A stretch of DNA of 64,000 nt, taken from positions 168,794 to 232,793 of the forward strand of contig CANLXI010000007.1 in the NCBI GenBank assembly GCA_947495035.1, read 5' to 3'. Positions 17,717 through 25,909 of this stretch are shown here, one piece after another (positions within the stretch are counted from its first letter, which is position 1; each line of letters starts with the position of its first letter). A program made the position numbers and the translations under genes. The DNA comes from an uncultured Granulosicoccus sp. (GTDB taxonomy: Bacteria; Pseudomonadota; Gammaproteobacteria; Granulosicoccales; Granulosicoccaceae). Below the pieces are notes generated by a model that saw only the letters and a program-made list of their open reading frames with translations, did no database searches and was not told the DNA's origin.

Positions 17717-18154
17717 ATGAGCCATAAATTTTCCGGTGGCTGCGACCACATTCACAGCCATTCCGATAATGATCCCATCGACAACCACACCTGCCATTGT
17801 TCCGTGTGCAAGAGCGTTACCGGGCAGGACAGTACCCACGTGGTGTTTTTCAATCACGATGACGTCGTGGTCGATCACCCTGAAAATCTGAAACGGCAGC
17901 CCTTCAACGCCAGCAATCCTGATGGGCCACTGGAACTGTGTACCTGTGGAACCTGTGGCACGCCCATCATGCTCGATGACAAGCAGAACCGCATTCGAGC
18001 CATCGTGCCCAATCTGATGGGGTACTCGGCCAACCATCTGGCAGCGACCTATCATGCATTTTATGACCCCTCCACGGGTGAGCCTCGACCTGATGATGGC
18101 CTGCCGATTCATGAGGGTCTGCGGCCTGATTTCGTCTGGCCGGCACCGGCATGA
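17717..18154 (+). CDS. GFA family zinc protein (CENP-V/formaldehyde-activating-like)
   Basis: From the ATG at 17717, preceded by a CTGGAGGA ribosome-binding site, the product is 145 residues. Cys pairs match the GFA zinc fold: C9, the CHCSVCK cluster (C26, C28, C31) and CTCGTCG (C75, C77, C80). The family was named for glutathione-dependent formaldehyde-activating enzyme, but most members have no proven reaction, so no substrate is assigned. A His/Asp-rich N-terminus (CDHIHSHSDNDP) is unusual. Upstream in-frame codons back to 17564 run through a region without protein-like features and are not included. Confidence 0.85.
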   Translation: MSHKFSGGCDHIHSHSDNDPIDNHTCHCSVCKSVTGQDSTHVVFFNHDDVVVDHPENLKRQPFNASNPDGPLELCTCGTCGTPIMLDDKQNRIRAIVPNLMGYSANHLAATYHAFYDPSTGEPRPDDGLPIHEGLRPDFVWPAPA

Positions 18155-18180
18155 GGTATTTTGTTGATTGAAGTTCGTCA

Positions 18181-18210
18181 GGGCCCATGTCGGCAACGCC
18201 GCATGGGCCC
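18181..18210. terminator. Hairpin terminator candidate between GFA gene and uxuA
   Basis: GGGCCCATG (18181-18189) pairs with CATGGGCCC (18202-18210); inside, CGGC and GCCG (18191-18194 and 18198-18201) extend the stem around an AAC loop, with one bulged T. The 13-bp GC-rich stem lies between convergent genes; no T tract follows, so termination may be weak or need factors. Confidence 0.6.
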
Positions 18211-18312
18211 CTGTCAATCAACGGCGAGGATCGGTGCTGCCGGTACATTCGACAGGCTCTGCGATGGCGGATCTTTCCGTTAACGAACCACCTTTTTCGA
18301 ACCATCTCGAAT

Positions 18313-19533
18313 TCATGCAGTCTTGCGCTGCACCTGTACATGACTCAATGCAAGCTCGACCCCTCGCAGCTCTGCCAGACCCTTGAGCCGGCCGATGGAA
18401 GGGTAGCCGGGCTGGGTTCGACGGCCCAGATCGTCCAGAATGTCCTGACCGTGATCGGGGCGCATCGGAATCTGCCAGTCGCTCTGGCCAGCATCGCGGC
18501 GTCGCTGCTCTTCATCAAGGGCAGCAGCAATCAGTGCCACCATGTCGGTGCTGCCGGCTAGGTGCTCGTCCTCGAAGAAGGAGCAGGGCAGGTCGTCGGT
18601 ATCGCGGGTGACATTGCGCAGGTGCAGGAAATGCACTCTTGAGCCAAGCCTGCGCATCATGCCGGGCAGGTCATTGTCGGCACGTGCACCCAGGGATCCG
18701 CTGCACAGAGTCACCCCGTTGGCATGCACATCCACGGCATCCAGCATGGCCTGGTAGTCCGCTTCGGTAGACACCACACGCGGCAGACCCAGCAGGGAAT
18801 ACGGTGGATCGTCCGGGTGGCAGCACAGACGCATGCCCAGCTCTTCAGCATGGGGGGCGACCATTTCCAGAAACTCGTGATGGTGGCGTCGCAGACGATC
18901 AGCGTCGATGGCATCGTATTGTGCCAGCAAGGCCTTGACGTCTTCGATGGTCAGCTCCTGGTTGGCACCGGGCAGTCCGCAGACGATGGAGGATTGCAGA
19001 TGCAACTGTTGCTCGTCGGTCATGCCTCGATACCGTCTGGCCGCTTCTTCCTGAACGGCTTCCGGGAAATCCGCAGCCGCCCCTTCACGTTCAAGCAGGT
19101 GGATGTCGAACAGTGCGAAATCCGTCAGATCGAAGCGCATGCAGGTGCCACCGTGTGGTCGTTGCCAGCGAAGATCGGTGCGGGTCCAGTCCAGAATCGG
19201 CATGAAGTTGTAGCAGACAGTCTGGATACCAGCGGCGGCGAGGTTGTCCAGCGTGAACTTGTAGTTGTCGATATGTGTGCGCCACTGACCATCCTGCTTC
19301 TTGATGTCTTCGGACACGGGAACGCTTTCCACGACATCCCAGTCGAGGCCGGATGGGGTGCCATCCTTGCGCGTGGCAATGGATTGCTGCCGCTTGGCGA
19401 TTTCCTCTCGACTCCAGATTTCACCATTGTCGATGTGATGCAGAGCCGAGACGATGCCGGTAGCACCCGCCTGGCAGATGTCGTCGATACTGACCAGATC
19501 GTTGGGGCCGAACCAGCGCCAGGTGTGTTTCAT
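18313..19533 (-). CDS. uxuA: Mannonate dehydratase
   Basis: From the ATG at 19533 the product is 406 residues, the family length. It dehydrates D-mannonate to 2-keto-3-deoxygluconate in glucuronate catabolism (cytoplasmic, Fe/Mn dependent). Diagnostic stretches are MKHTWRWFGPND at the N-terminus, YNFMPILDWTRTDL, CGLPGANQ, the metal-binding LCCHPDDPP, FLHLRNV, and MRPDHGQDILDDL near the C-terminus. The frame extends upstream to 19665, but that segment is the shared promoter region. The gene is divergent from a GntR regulator, which probably represses it in the absence of a hexuronate or aldonate. The other hexuronate genes (uxaC, uxuB, kdgK) are not in the window. Confidence 0.93.
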   Translation of the reverse strand: MKHTWRWFGPNDLVSIDDICQAGATGIVSALHHIDNGEIWSREEIAKRQQSIATRKDGTPSGLDWDVVESVPVSEDIKKQDGQWRTHIDNYKFTLDNLAAAGIQTVCYNFMPILDWTRTDLRWQRPHGGTCMRFDLTDFALFDIHLLEREGAAADFPEAVQEEAARRYRGMTDEQQLHLQSSIVCGLPGANQELTIEDVKALLAQYDAIDADRLRRHHHEFLEMVAPHAEELGMRLCCHPDDPPYSLLGLPRVVSTEADYQAMLDAVDVHANGVTLCSGSLGARADNDLPGMMRRLGSRVHFLHLRNVTRDTDDLPCSFFEDEHLAGSTDMVALIAAALDEEQRRRDAGQSDWQIPMRPDHGQDILDDLGRRTQPGYPSIGRLKGLAELRGVELALSHVQVQRKTA

Positions 19534-19622
19534 GTGGTGTTGTCCTCGAGTGGTGTTTGTCCTGGATAACCTTTGGATGTCGCCTTGCGACTGAGGGCTA
19601 TCAGCATGAAGATGATTCAGGC

Positions 19623-19641
19623 AGTATACTAATATATTAGT
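19623..19641. promoter_or_regulatory. Palindromic operator candidate in the uxuA/gntR divergent promoter
   Basis: ACTAATATATTAGT (19628-19641) is a perfect 14-bp palindrome; the adjoining AGTATACT (19623-19630) is also palindromic and overlaps a TATACT that could be a -10 hexamer in either direction. It lies 22 bp before the gntR ATG and 94 bp before uxuA. A FadR/UxuR-type GntR regulator binding its own divergent promoter fits the layout. Confidence 0.65.
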
Positions 19642-19663
19642 GACGAGCTCAAGTGGCAGTAGC

Positions 19664-20371
19664 ATGACAGAGTCATCAGGACGGGATGCGATCGAACCAG
19701 GGTTGCCGCTAAGCGCGCAGGTGTACCGGATACTGAAGCAGGCTATCGTCTGCGCCGAGTTACCACCGGGAGAACGACTGTCGGATATCGATCTGGCCAG
19801 GGAGCTGGAGATCAGCCGCCAGCCAATACGAGAAGCCTTTCTACGTCTGCAGACAGATGATCTGCTGGACGTGCGACCACAGCGCGGTACCTACGTCAAA
19901 CGCATATCGGTGACTGCCGTGAAGGATGCAAGATTTGTCCGAGAGGCTATCGAGGCCGATATTGTCACCTTGTTGGCTCAGGAAGCCGATGCTGCCGTGG
20001 TGCGCGAACTGGAGCAGCAGCTGGCGGCCCAGCGTGGTGTGCTGCAATCCGCCCCGCAACAGTTCATGAAGCTCGATGACGAGTTTCATCGCACTCTGGC
20101 TGAAGGTGCCGGCAAGCCCTACGCCTGGCGCGTCATCGAAGGGGTGAAGACGCAGATGGACCGGGTACGATTTCTGTCATTCAATCACTATCATGTCGAG
20201 CGCCTGATTCACCAACATGCTCTGGTGGTGGAGGCCATCGCCAATGGCCGCTCGGTGGAGGCGATGGAAACCATGCGAATGCATCTGCGGGGGATACTGG
20301 ATTCCATTCACGAGATTGCGGGGGAGTATCCGGCGTATTTTGAAGAGGGGGGCGTTGAGTCATTTTCATGA
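19664..20371 (+). CDS. GntR-family (FadR subfamily) transcriptional regulator
   Basis: From the ATG at 19664 the product is 235 residues; a GTG at 19640 is possible but lies in the palindromic operator. The winged helix (QVYRILKQAIVCAELPPGERLSD, then ELEISRQPIREAFLRLQTDDLLDVRPQRGTYV by position about 18-80) is classical GntR. The C-terminal FCD domain is helical, with a metal/ligand-site pattern D-EFHRTLAEGAG and later H residues (FNHYHVERLIHQHALVVEAI, HLRGILD). The position divergent to uxuA points to control of mannonate/glucuronate use, with a hexuronate-derived effector; this is inference from context. Confidence 0.9.
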   Translation: MTESSGRDAIEPGLPLSAQVYRILKQAIVCAELPPGERLSDIDLARELEISRQPIREAFLRLQTDDLLDVRPQRGTYVKRISVTAVKDARFVREAIEADIVTLLAQEADAAVVRELEQQLAAQRGVLQSAPQQFMKLDDEFHRTLAEGAGKPYAWRVIEGVKTQMDRVRFLSFNHYHVERLIHQHALVVEAIANGRSVEAMETMRMHLRGILDSIHEIAGEYPAYFEEGGVESFS

Positions 20372-20639
20372 TTCGCTGTTATCTTTCCGGCCTTGGCGTG
20401 AGTACAGTCGAGCCAAATCCATGTTCGATCGCGAGTTGGAACGGTCAACATAGGAATATATCGCGGCCTATTGCTGATTTTGTGTCTGTTCATGGGGCAT
20501 GCACCATGCGCCAGGAATGTCTTTTTTCGTCGTCGGTTTACGATACAAGAAATTTTGTTGTTTCACGAGCGTACCCGTCAGCTGCTTAGTGCTTGTGTTT
20601 CATCGTCTCCAGTTAGCTCTCTAATGTTACATATACCCC

Positions 20640-22625
20640 ATGAATAGAATGGTTCGGGCAGTCGCTGCTGTTGTCATATTTTTCTCGGCTCTGTCGAACC
20701 TGCTTGCGGCAGAAAATGAATTGGTGCTTTTCACTTCGGCTGGCATACCTGCTACAAGTGACGATGCAGGGTCGGGGCTGATCGATGGATCCGTGATTAT
20801 CAAGGATCTGGATATTGACCAGACCAGTCTGAACACCGTGTTGCAACTTTCCGCCGATGCAAGCAAAGTGTTCCCGGATTTGCTGATACCCGCTCTGGGT
20901 GATCGACGACAAGCTCAAATGCGGTTGCGTTCAACGGCGGTTGACAGAACCGAAGAGTCAAAGATCAAGCTGTCTGGGCAGGTGGCTGATGACCCCCTGA
21001 GTTCTTTTCTGCTGGCCGTTTACAGGGACCATGTCAGTCTCATCGTCAGAACCTCGCAAGGTGCGATGTCGGTGATGAAGAAACAGGATGGCGTCTACCA
21101 GATGAAAATTGTCACGGTAACATCAGGGTTTCGTGAGCGCCCACCTCTGGTGATTGAGTTGGAGCAGCAGCATGCTCCCCGCTCTTCGGAAAGCAATAAA
21201 AGCAGCCGGACTACTCAGGACAATGGAGATCTGGTTGATTTGATGGTGGTCTATACTGCTGGTGCGGCAAGCAGGGCTGGTGGTGCAAATTTGCTGGAGC
21301 AGGCTCTATCGCTCGCGGTTGACGAGGTGAATATCGGGCTGGCGGATAGCGGCATCGACCTTGAGATCGACCTGGTGCATTCACAATTGATAACCTACCA
21401 GGAAACGAACAACACCCAAGTGGACTTTGACCGGCTGCAGGCTACCTCAGATGGTTTCATGGATGAAGTTCATGGCTACAGGGACCAGCACAGGGCAGAT
21501 CTGGTAATGCTTGTCATTGGTGACGGGGACTTTTTCTGCGGTAGAGCAGGTTGGGGCTATTCGGGCAGCAGGCAGAACCTGTTACCGGAATACGGCTTTT
21601 CGATACTGGCTGAGTACTGCATTCAAACCACAGTTTTTGCACATGAACTGGGCCATAATTTCGGGGCCCAGCATGATAGGTTCATCAACAATTCTGGTGG
21701 CGTATTCGAATACTCGCACGGCTTCACTGCACCATCGGAGAGCTGGCATACCATCATGGCCTATCCAGATGGTTGCAATTACAATTGCGTGGGGATCAAT
21801 CGCTGGTCCAACCCCTCTCAGAGCTATAACGGTGAAACATTGGGAGTCCCCATTGGTGCAACAGATGCCGCAGACAATGCGACTACGTTGACCATGACAA
21901 AGGCCAGTGTCGCCGGTTTCCGCCAAAGCGCCAGCTCGGTGGAAACGTGCAACGGTCAGTCAGTGACTGTCGATATCGGGGCGGGAGATGTTCCTACAGC
22001 TGGTGATGACGTGATTCTCGGTACATCCGGTAACGATGTAATCAGAGCGCTGGCCGGCAACGATACGGTTTGTGGCATGGAGGGGGACGATGACATATTT
22101 GGAGCGAATGGCAGTGACTGGATAGATGCCGGTCCGGGTGCTGATTTTGTAACAGGTGGTGCTGATGACGACACGATTCGCGGTGGTAGTGGCAACGATC
22201 GGCTGGTAGGCAATGGCGGTGACGACAATATCGATGGAGAGAACGGGAATGATGTGATCTTCGGCAGTGCCGGCGATGATGTACTGATGGGCTCCGAAGG
22301 CAGTGACCGTCTGAATGGTGATAACGGAGAGGACACGCTGTTGGGAGGGGATGGATTCGACATTCTCAAGGGCAATGGCGGTAATGACATGCTCTTCGGG
22401 GGAGGCGGAATAGATAATATGTCGGGTGGTTCGGGCGATGATTTTCTGTCGGGAGGTCTGGCAAATGACATCATGGGTGGTAACTCCGGGGCAGATGTAT
22501 TGATGGGTGATCAGCAAAACGATCAGATGTATGGCGGACCCGGAGAGCCGGATGAATGTAGTGGTGGTGTTGGAGGGTCGGACTTTGCCGGTGTGGACTG
22601 TGAGATCGTGACAGGCGTGCCCTGA
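20640..22625 (+). CDS. Secreted reprolysin-like zinc metalloprotease with RTX calcium-binding repeats
   Basis: The 661-residue protein opens with a Sec-type signal peptide (MNRMVRAVAAVVIFFSALSNLLAA). Residues about 30-185 look like a propeptide. The catalytic domain (about 195-430) has VDLMVVYTAGAA, the extended zinc motif HELGHNFGAQHD (335-346) and the Met-turn IMAYPDG near 372, as in M12B/adamalysin-like peptidases. Residues about 455-640 carry some 18 RTX nonapeptides of the GGxGxDxxx type (GGSGNDRLVGNGGDD), which fold into a calcium beta-roll. The C-terminus has two Cys (DECSGG, VDCEI). No type I secretion genes are adjacent. Predicted function: extracellular protein degradation. The combination of an N-terminal signal with RTX repeats is less usual than the signal-less type I exported form. 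Confidence 0.9.
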   Translation: MNRMVRAVAAVVIFFSALSNLLAAENELVLFTSAGIPATSDDAGSGLIDGSVIIKDLDIDQTSLNTVLQLSADASKVFPDLLIPALGDRRQAQMRLRSTAVDRTEESKIKLSGQVADDPLSSFLLAVYRDHVSLIVRTSQGAMSVMKKQDGVYQMKIVTVTSGFRERPPLVIELEQQHAPRSSESNKSSRTTQDNGDLVDLMVVYTAGAASRAGGANLLEQALSLAVDEVNIGLADSGIDLEIDLVHSQLITYQETNNTQVDFDRLQATSDGFMDEVHGYRDQHRADLVMLVIGDGDFFCGRAGWGYSGSRQNLLPEYGFSILAEYCIQTTVFAHELGHNFGAQHDRFINNSGGVFEYSHGFTAPSESWHTIMAYPDGCNYNCVGINRWSNPSQSYNGETLGVPIGATDAADNATTLTMTKASVAGFRQSASSVETCNGQSVTVDIGAGDVPTAGDDVILGTSGNDVIRALAGNDTVCGMEGDDDIFGANGSDWIDAGPGADFVTGGADDDTIRGGSGNDRLVGNGGDDNIDGENGNDVIFGSAGDDVLMGSEGSDRLNGDNGEDTLLGGDGFDILKGNGGNDMLFGGGGIDNMSGGSGDDFLSGGLANDIMGGNSGADVLMGDQQNDQMYGGPGEPDECSGGVGGSDFAGVDCEIVTGVP

Positions 22626-22797
22626 TTTTCCATCATTTTTCTGGAGTCGGATGATGTGTCCTTGTTGTCCAGAGTCACTTGCCAAACAAATGGATCATCG
22701 AATTAAGCCAATCTCGTCAACTTTTTTGTTCAGCAAGGGAATGTGAAATCTGAGAGACTGGAACCACTGCGGTTACTGTGGTCATGGAGGTTAGATC

Positions 22798-23097
22798 GTG
22801 AGCAGCGAAATGATTTACCTGGCAACGATGGTAGTACTGCCTTATGCAGCCTTTGTATTTTTCGGTGAAAGGCTGTTTCCTTTTGTAAAGCCAGCGGGTT
22901 TGCCTCAGCGTATTCGCTGGTACTACGGCAAGAAAATGGCTCTGGTCATGTTTCTTGCTATGGCCTGCGCCAATGCCCTTGTGTTTTTCCTGGATATATC
23001 TCCGATTCCGGCTTTCGCAATCGGCGGATTTATCTTTCTTGTTTCAGGCCTGTATCTGCACAAAAAGCGTGTGAAATTTGTTGAATCGATAACTTGA
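22798..23097 (+). CDS. Small membrane protein, paralogue of the protein at 24131
   Basis: The 99-residue product starts at a GTG with a well-placed GGAGG (22786-22790). Three hydrophobic segments are visible (about 5-24, 47-66, 70-87), separated by the basic loop RIRWYYGKK and ending in KKRVKF. I do not recognise the family. It is clearly related to the protein at 24131-24454: both share GK-MAL-MFLA, AN-L, D-P-AF-IGG-F and GLYL-KRV-F in the same order. Two diverged copies with conserved spacing argue that both are real genes. Function unknown; the conserved glycines suggest packed helices. Confidence 0.75.
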   Translation: MSSEMIYLATMVVLPYAAFVFFGERLFPFVKPAGLPQRIRWYYGKKMALVMFLAMACANALVFFLDISPIPAFAIGGFIFLVSGLYLHKKRVKFVESIT

Positions 23098-23158
23098 TCT
23101 GATTGATGAACGGGATAGAAGCTCAGATCGCTGACCACGCAATGGGGCCAACTACTGA

Positions 23159-23749
23159 TCACATGATCTGCCTCGACAACTCCAACAACGAGCTTACCGA
23201 CAAACTGGTCAACTCCGGCCACGGATGAACACCGTCCACATCCATATGCACGGTAGACACTCCGGCAGAATGCCCGGCCTGCAGATCAAACAGATAATCT
23301 CCCACCATCACTGCTTCGTCAGCGTTTGCCTCCCAGCGTGACAACAACAGATTCAAACCAGCAGGGTCTGGTTTCGCCGTGCAGCAGTCTCTGCTGACGA
23401 TGGTGCTTTCGTCGAAGAAATCATCCAGACCACAAGCCTTCAACGTCACTTGGGCTATTTCCTTACCATTGCGCGTGACGATGCCCAGGCTTGCACCCTG
23501 CGAGCGGAGTTGAGTTAGCAGGCGATGGCTACCAGGCTGAGGTCGTGCGTCTGCAGCCATTCTGAGCTCCATGGCATCCAACGCCGCGCGTTTTTCACGG
23601 GCAGTATCCGGAGTCAGAGCGGCCAAAGCTTCAAGGATCGGGACGCCGGCAGGCAGCTCAAGCTCGCTACGCATGATGTCGAAATCATGCATGGCGCAGG
23701 TAAGAGTGCCATCCATGTCGAACATCCAGAACTTTTTCTTCTTTAGCAT
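23159..23749 (-). CDS. HAD-superfamily phosphatase (GMP-like phosphoglycolate phosphatase type)
   Basis: The 196-residue product carries the HAD motifs: motif I FDMDGTL with the nucleophile Asp in the DMDGT context (about 10-14), motif II GIVTRNG, motif III lysine in AKPDP, and motif IV VMVGDYLFDLQAG. The cap is small and helical, as in phosphoglycolate-phosphatase-like HADs. Substrate cannot be predicted. The start MLKKKKFW is A-rich. It lies between, and opposite to, the two paralogous small membrane protein genes, but no functional link is visible. Confidence 0.88.
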   Translation of the reverse strand: MLKKKKFWMFDMDGTLTCAMHDFDIMRSELELPAGVPILEALAALTPDTAREKRAALDAMELRMAADARPQPGSHRLLTQLRSQGASLGIVTRNGKEIAQVTLKACGLDDFFDESTIVSRDCCTAKPDPAGLNLLLSRWEANADEAVMVGDYLFDLQAGHSAGVSTVHMDVDGVHPWPELTSLSVSSLLELSRQIM

Positions 23750-24130
23750 TGCTGGGGGAGGCAGGTCTTGTTTGAGACTGTTACGTCAGAGTCTTGATAT
23801 CAAGTGGGTAATAGAGAGGTGGTCTGGCTTCATCAGTGATGGTGCCAATATATTTACACCCTTTCTTCGCAACATCGTAACGTGCATCTCATGGAAATGC
23901 TCGAAAATGGTGCAAATTTTTTTTCACAGAATTATCCTGAAAAGGTGTCCGGATTCGGGTGCACCTTTGTTCTCATTGACATTGGACTACTGCTAGAATG
24001 ACGTTTGCAAGCATAGCTTGTGAAGTTGGTCGGTTTAGTTGAGTACATCTGTTTGGCAGAAATCAGATGACTTCAAGCTCAGAGAGGCCGCGGTGTATCT
24101 GGTTTCGGTGGTACCGGAGTTCTGATCAAG
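23750..24130. other. 381-bp gap between HAD gene and second small membrane protein
   Basis: No gene is supported. A hairpin AAAGGTG/CACCTTT (23941-23947 with 23962-23968) encloses a smaller CCG/CGG stem. An extended -10-like TGCTAGAAT (23991-23999) lies 130 bp before the small membrane gene; a TTGACA at 23976 is too close (12 bp) to be its -35. Both are candidates only. Confidence 0.4.
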
Positions 24131-24454
24131 ATGTTGGATCTGTTGAATGCAATCAATATGGAGCTGGTCTATTCTGCCACCATACTGTTCATGCCGTATC
24201 TCACGTTTGTGTTCTGCGCAGAACAGGTGAATCCCTTTTTCAGATCCTCCAACACGCCCTCAAGCAAGTTCCGTAGGCAGTTCGGCAAGAACATGGCGCT
24301 TACCATGTTTCTGGCGACGCTGATTGCGAATGTACTGCTTCATCTGGTTGATGTCGAACCACTCGTAGCCTTTTCCATCGGTGGGGTATTCTTTGCGTTG
24401 ATTGGTCTCTATCTCTCCATAAAACGAGTCATTTTTCTGAGAACGCTGGCCTGA
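24131..24454 (+). CDS. Small membrane protein, paralogue of the protein at 22798
   Basis: The 107-residue product starts at the ATG 24131; an internal ATG at 24158 (MELVYSAT) aligns with the start of the 99-residue paralogue and is an alternative. Predicted hydrophobic segments lie near 10-28, 54-72 and 77-95. Shared residues with the 22798 gene include FVF, GK-MAL-MFLA, AN-L, V-P-AF-IGG, GLYL and KRV-F, so the pair arose by duplication with considerable drift. Family not recognised. Codon use looks similar to the neighbourhood. The Shine-Dalgarno is weak. Confidence 0.72.
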   Translation: MLDLLNAINMELVYSATILFMPYLTFVFCAEQVNPFFRSSNTPSSKFRRQFGKNMALTMFLATLIANVLLHLVDVEPLVAFSIGGVFFALIGLYLSIKRVIFLRTLA

Positions 24455-24482
24455 GTCAGCTTCCCCTACTGCACGCCTCCAA

Positions 24483-25901
24483 TCACACAAAGTCCAGAAA
24501 TGGCACGGAAAAGTTATCAAGGTTCGGAAAAACCGATTTCAGATCGGCTTCGGACAGGCCCAGCCAGCGTCCCAATGTGGCGGCATACTGTTCAACCGAC
24601 GTTGTAGGTATGAGGCGTCCGCGCGATCGGGTGTACATCTGAGCTCCCAGGTCGTATTCAGGTAGATCGCCATAGAGCTTGCCACCGTTGACCGAGCCAC
24701 CGGCAATGAAATGATGTCCACCCCAGCCGTGGTCGCTGCCGTTGCCATTGTCGGTCACGGTGCGCCCGAAGTCACCCGCGGTGAACAGGGTGACGTTATC
24801 CCATACGCCCAACTCGTTCATCGAGGACCGAAACGATGCTATGGCTTCGGAAATCTCGGTCTGCAGTGTCGGCAAGGTGGCGGTTTGCTCGTTGTGCGTG
24901 TCGAATCCTGAGAGCGAGACATAGAAGATCTGCCGACTCACCCCAAGAGCCTGACGTATCGCGATGGTGGCGGCCACAGACGAGAGTTGCTCACCCAGGG
25001 AAGTCCTGGGGAATGCCGTGTTGGGTGTGATGCCTGAGTGCATGGCATCCTCGTAGGTTTCCAGATGGGAAATGGCGCGGTGGTTATAGCGTGCCATGTC
25101 CTGAATATACAGATTTGCATCATGGCTCCCTTCTGACATCAGATGCGATCTCATGATGTTCATGACTGTACTGTTCTTCGCGGTTTTCAGAAAATTCGGC
25201 AAGTTCAGAATGGTCGGAGTGGTGTTGTTTCCCAGTGGTACGGAAAACTGTTGCACCACGTTGCCGGCAAGCAGTACATCGTTCCCGGAAGTAGAAACGG
25301 CCGCGAATGATGAGTTCTGATTCCGGTACTGCATCGTGATTCTGTCCAGCATCAGCCCGCCCCAACCCTGGCGTGTACCCTCAGGCCCCATCGACATCCA
25401 GGTGGATTGCTGGTCATTATGGGAAAACAGGTTTTCGGGGATCTCGACCTGAAAGCGTTCTATCGCGTCTCGTGAGCTGGGGCTGATCAACGGGCCGACA
25501 TTGCCCAGCACTGCCAATTCACCGTCCTCGAACAAGGGGTGCAGTGCCGCCATATTGGCGGGCAGTGCAAATTGCCTGCCACCGAACTCGCCGATGTTGC
25601 TGGCCAGGAGAGGCAGCATCCTGGCCAGATCCCGTGTGGAATTGCCCGAGCCTACCCGATACGCTCTCAACAACTCTGATCGTGTCTTCGCCAGCGCGTC
25701 GAAGGAGTGGCTGTCATACGGCAGAATGGTGTCGTTGTGATCAAGCCCGCCTTTGAGGAACACACACACCAGGGCCTTGTAGTCTGATGAACTGTCGGCA
25801 ATGGCATTGCTGCTTCCCAACATGTTCAACGCCGAGGTACCTGCACCGAAGCCCACGGCTGCAGAGGTTTTCAGAAAAGTTCTTCGTTGTTGACAGGTCA
25901 T
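24483..25901 (-). CDS. DUF1501 domain protein with Tat signal
   Basis: The 472-residue product begins MTCQQRRTFLKTSAAVGFGAG, a twin-arginine signal, so it is exported folded. The DUF1501 features are ALVCVFLKGGLDHNDTILPYD at the start, HNDQQSTWMSMGPEGTRQGWGG, and YVSLSGFDTHNEQ and FTAGDFGRTVTDNGNGSDHGWGGHH near the end (quoted by parts; residues about 40-60, 155-180, 330-345, 375-400). The fold is related to the alkaline phosphatase/sulfatase superfamily, but the reaction is unknown. It is encoded 8 bp downstream of a DUF1800 gene, a conserved pair in many environmental bacteria; they are thought to act together outside the cytoplasm. Confidence 0.9.
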   Translation of the reverse strand: MTCQQRRTFLKTSAAVGFGAGTSALNMLGSSNAIADSSSDYKALVCVFLKGGLDHNDTILPYDSHSFDALAKTRSELLRAYRVGSGNSTRDLARMLPLLASNIGEFGGRQFALPANMAALHPLFEDGELAVLGNVGPLISPSSRDAIERFQVEIPENLFSHNDQQSTWMSMGPEGTRQGWGGLMLDRITMQYRNQNSSFAAVSTSGNDVLLAGNVVQQFSVPLGNNTTPTILNLPNFLKTAKNSTVMNIMRSHLMSEGSHDANLYIQDMARYNHRAISHLETYEDAMHSGITPNTAFPRTSLGEQLSSVAATIAIRQALGVSRQIFYVSLSGFDTHNEQTATLPTLQTEISEAIASFRSSMNELGVWDNVTLFTAGDFGRTVTDNGNGSDHGWGGHHFIAGGSVNGGKLYGDLPEYDLGAQMYTRSRGRLIPTTSVEQYAATLGRWLGLSEADLKSVFPNLDNFSVPFLDFV

Positions 25902-25909
25902 GGCGGCAC

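Noticed and set aside
23976..23999. TTGACA plus TAGAAT as a sigma-70 promoter
   Set aside because: Spacing is 12 bp, far from the required 16-18 bp; only an extended -10 remains possible.
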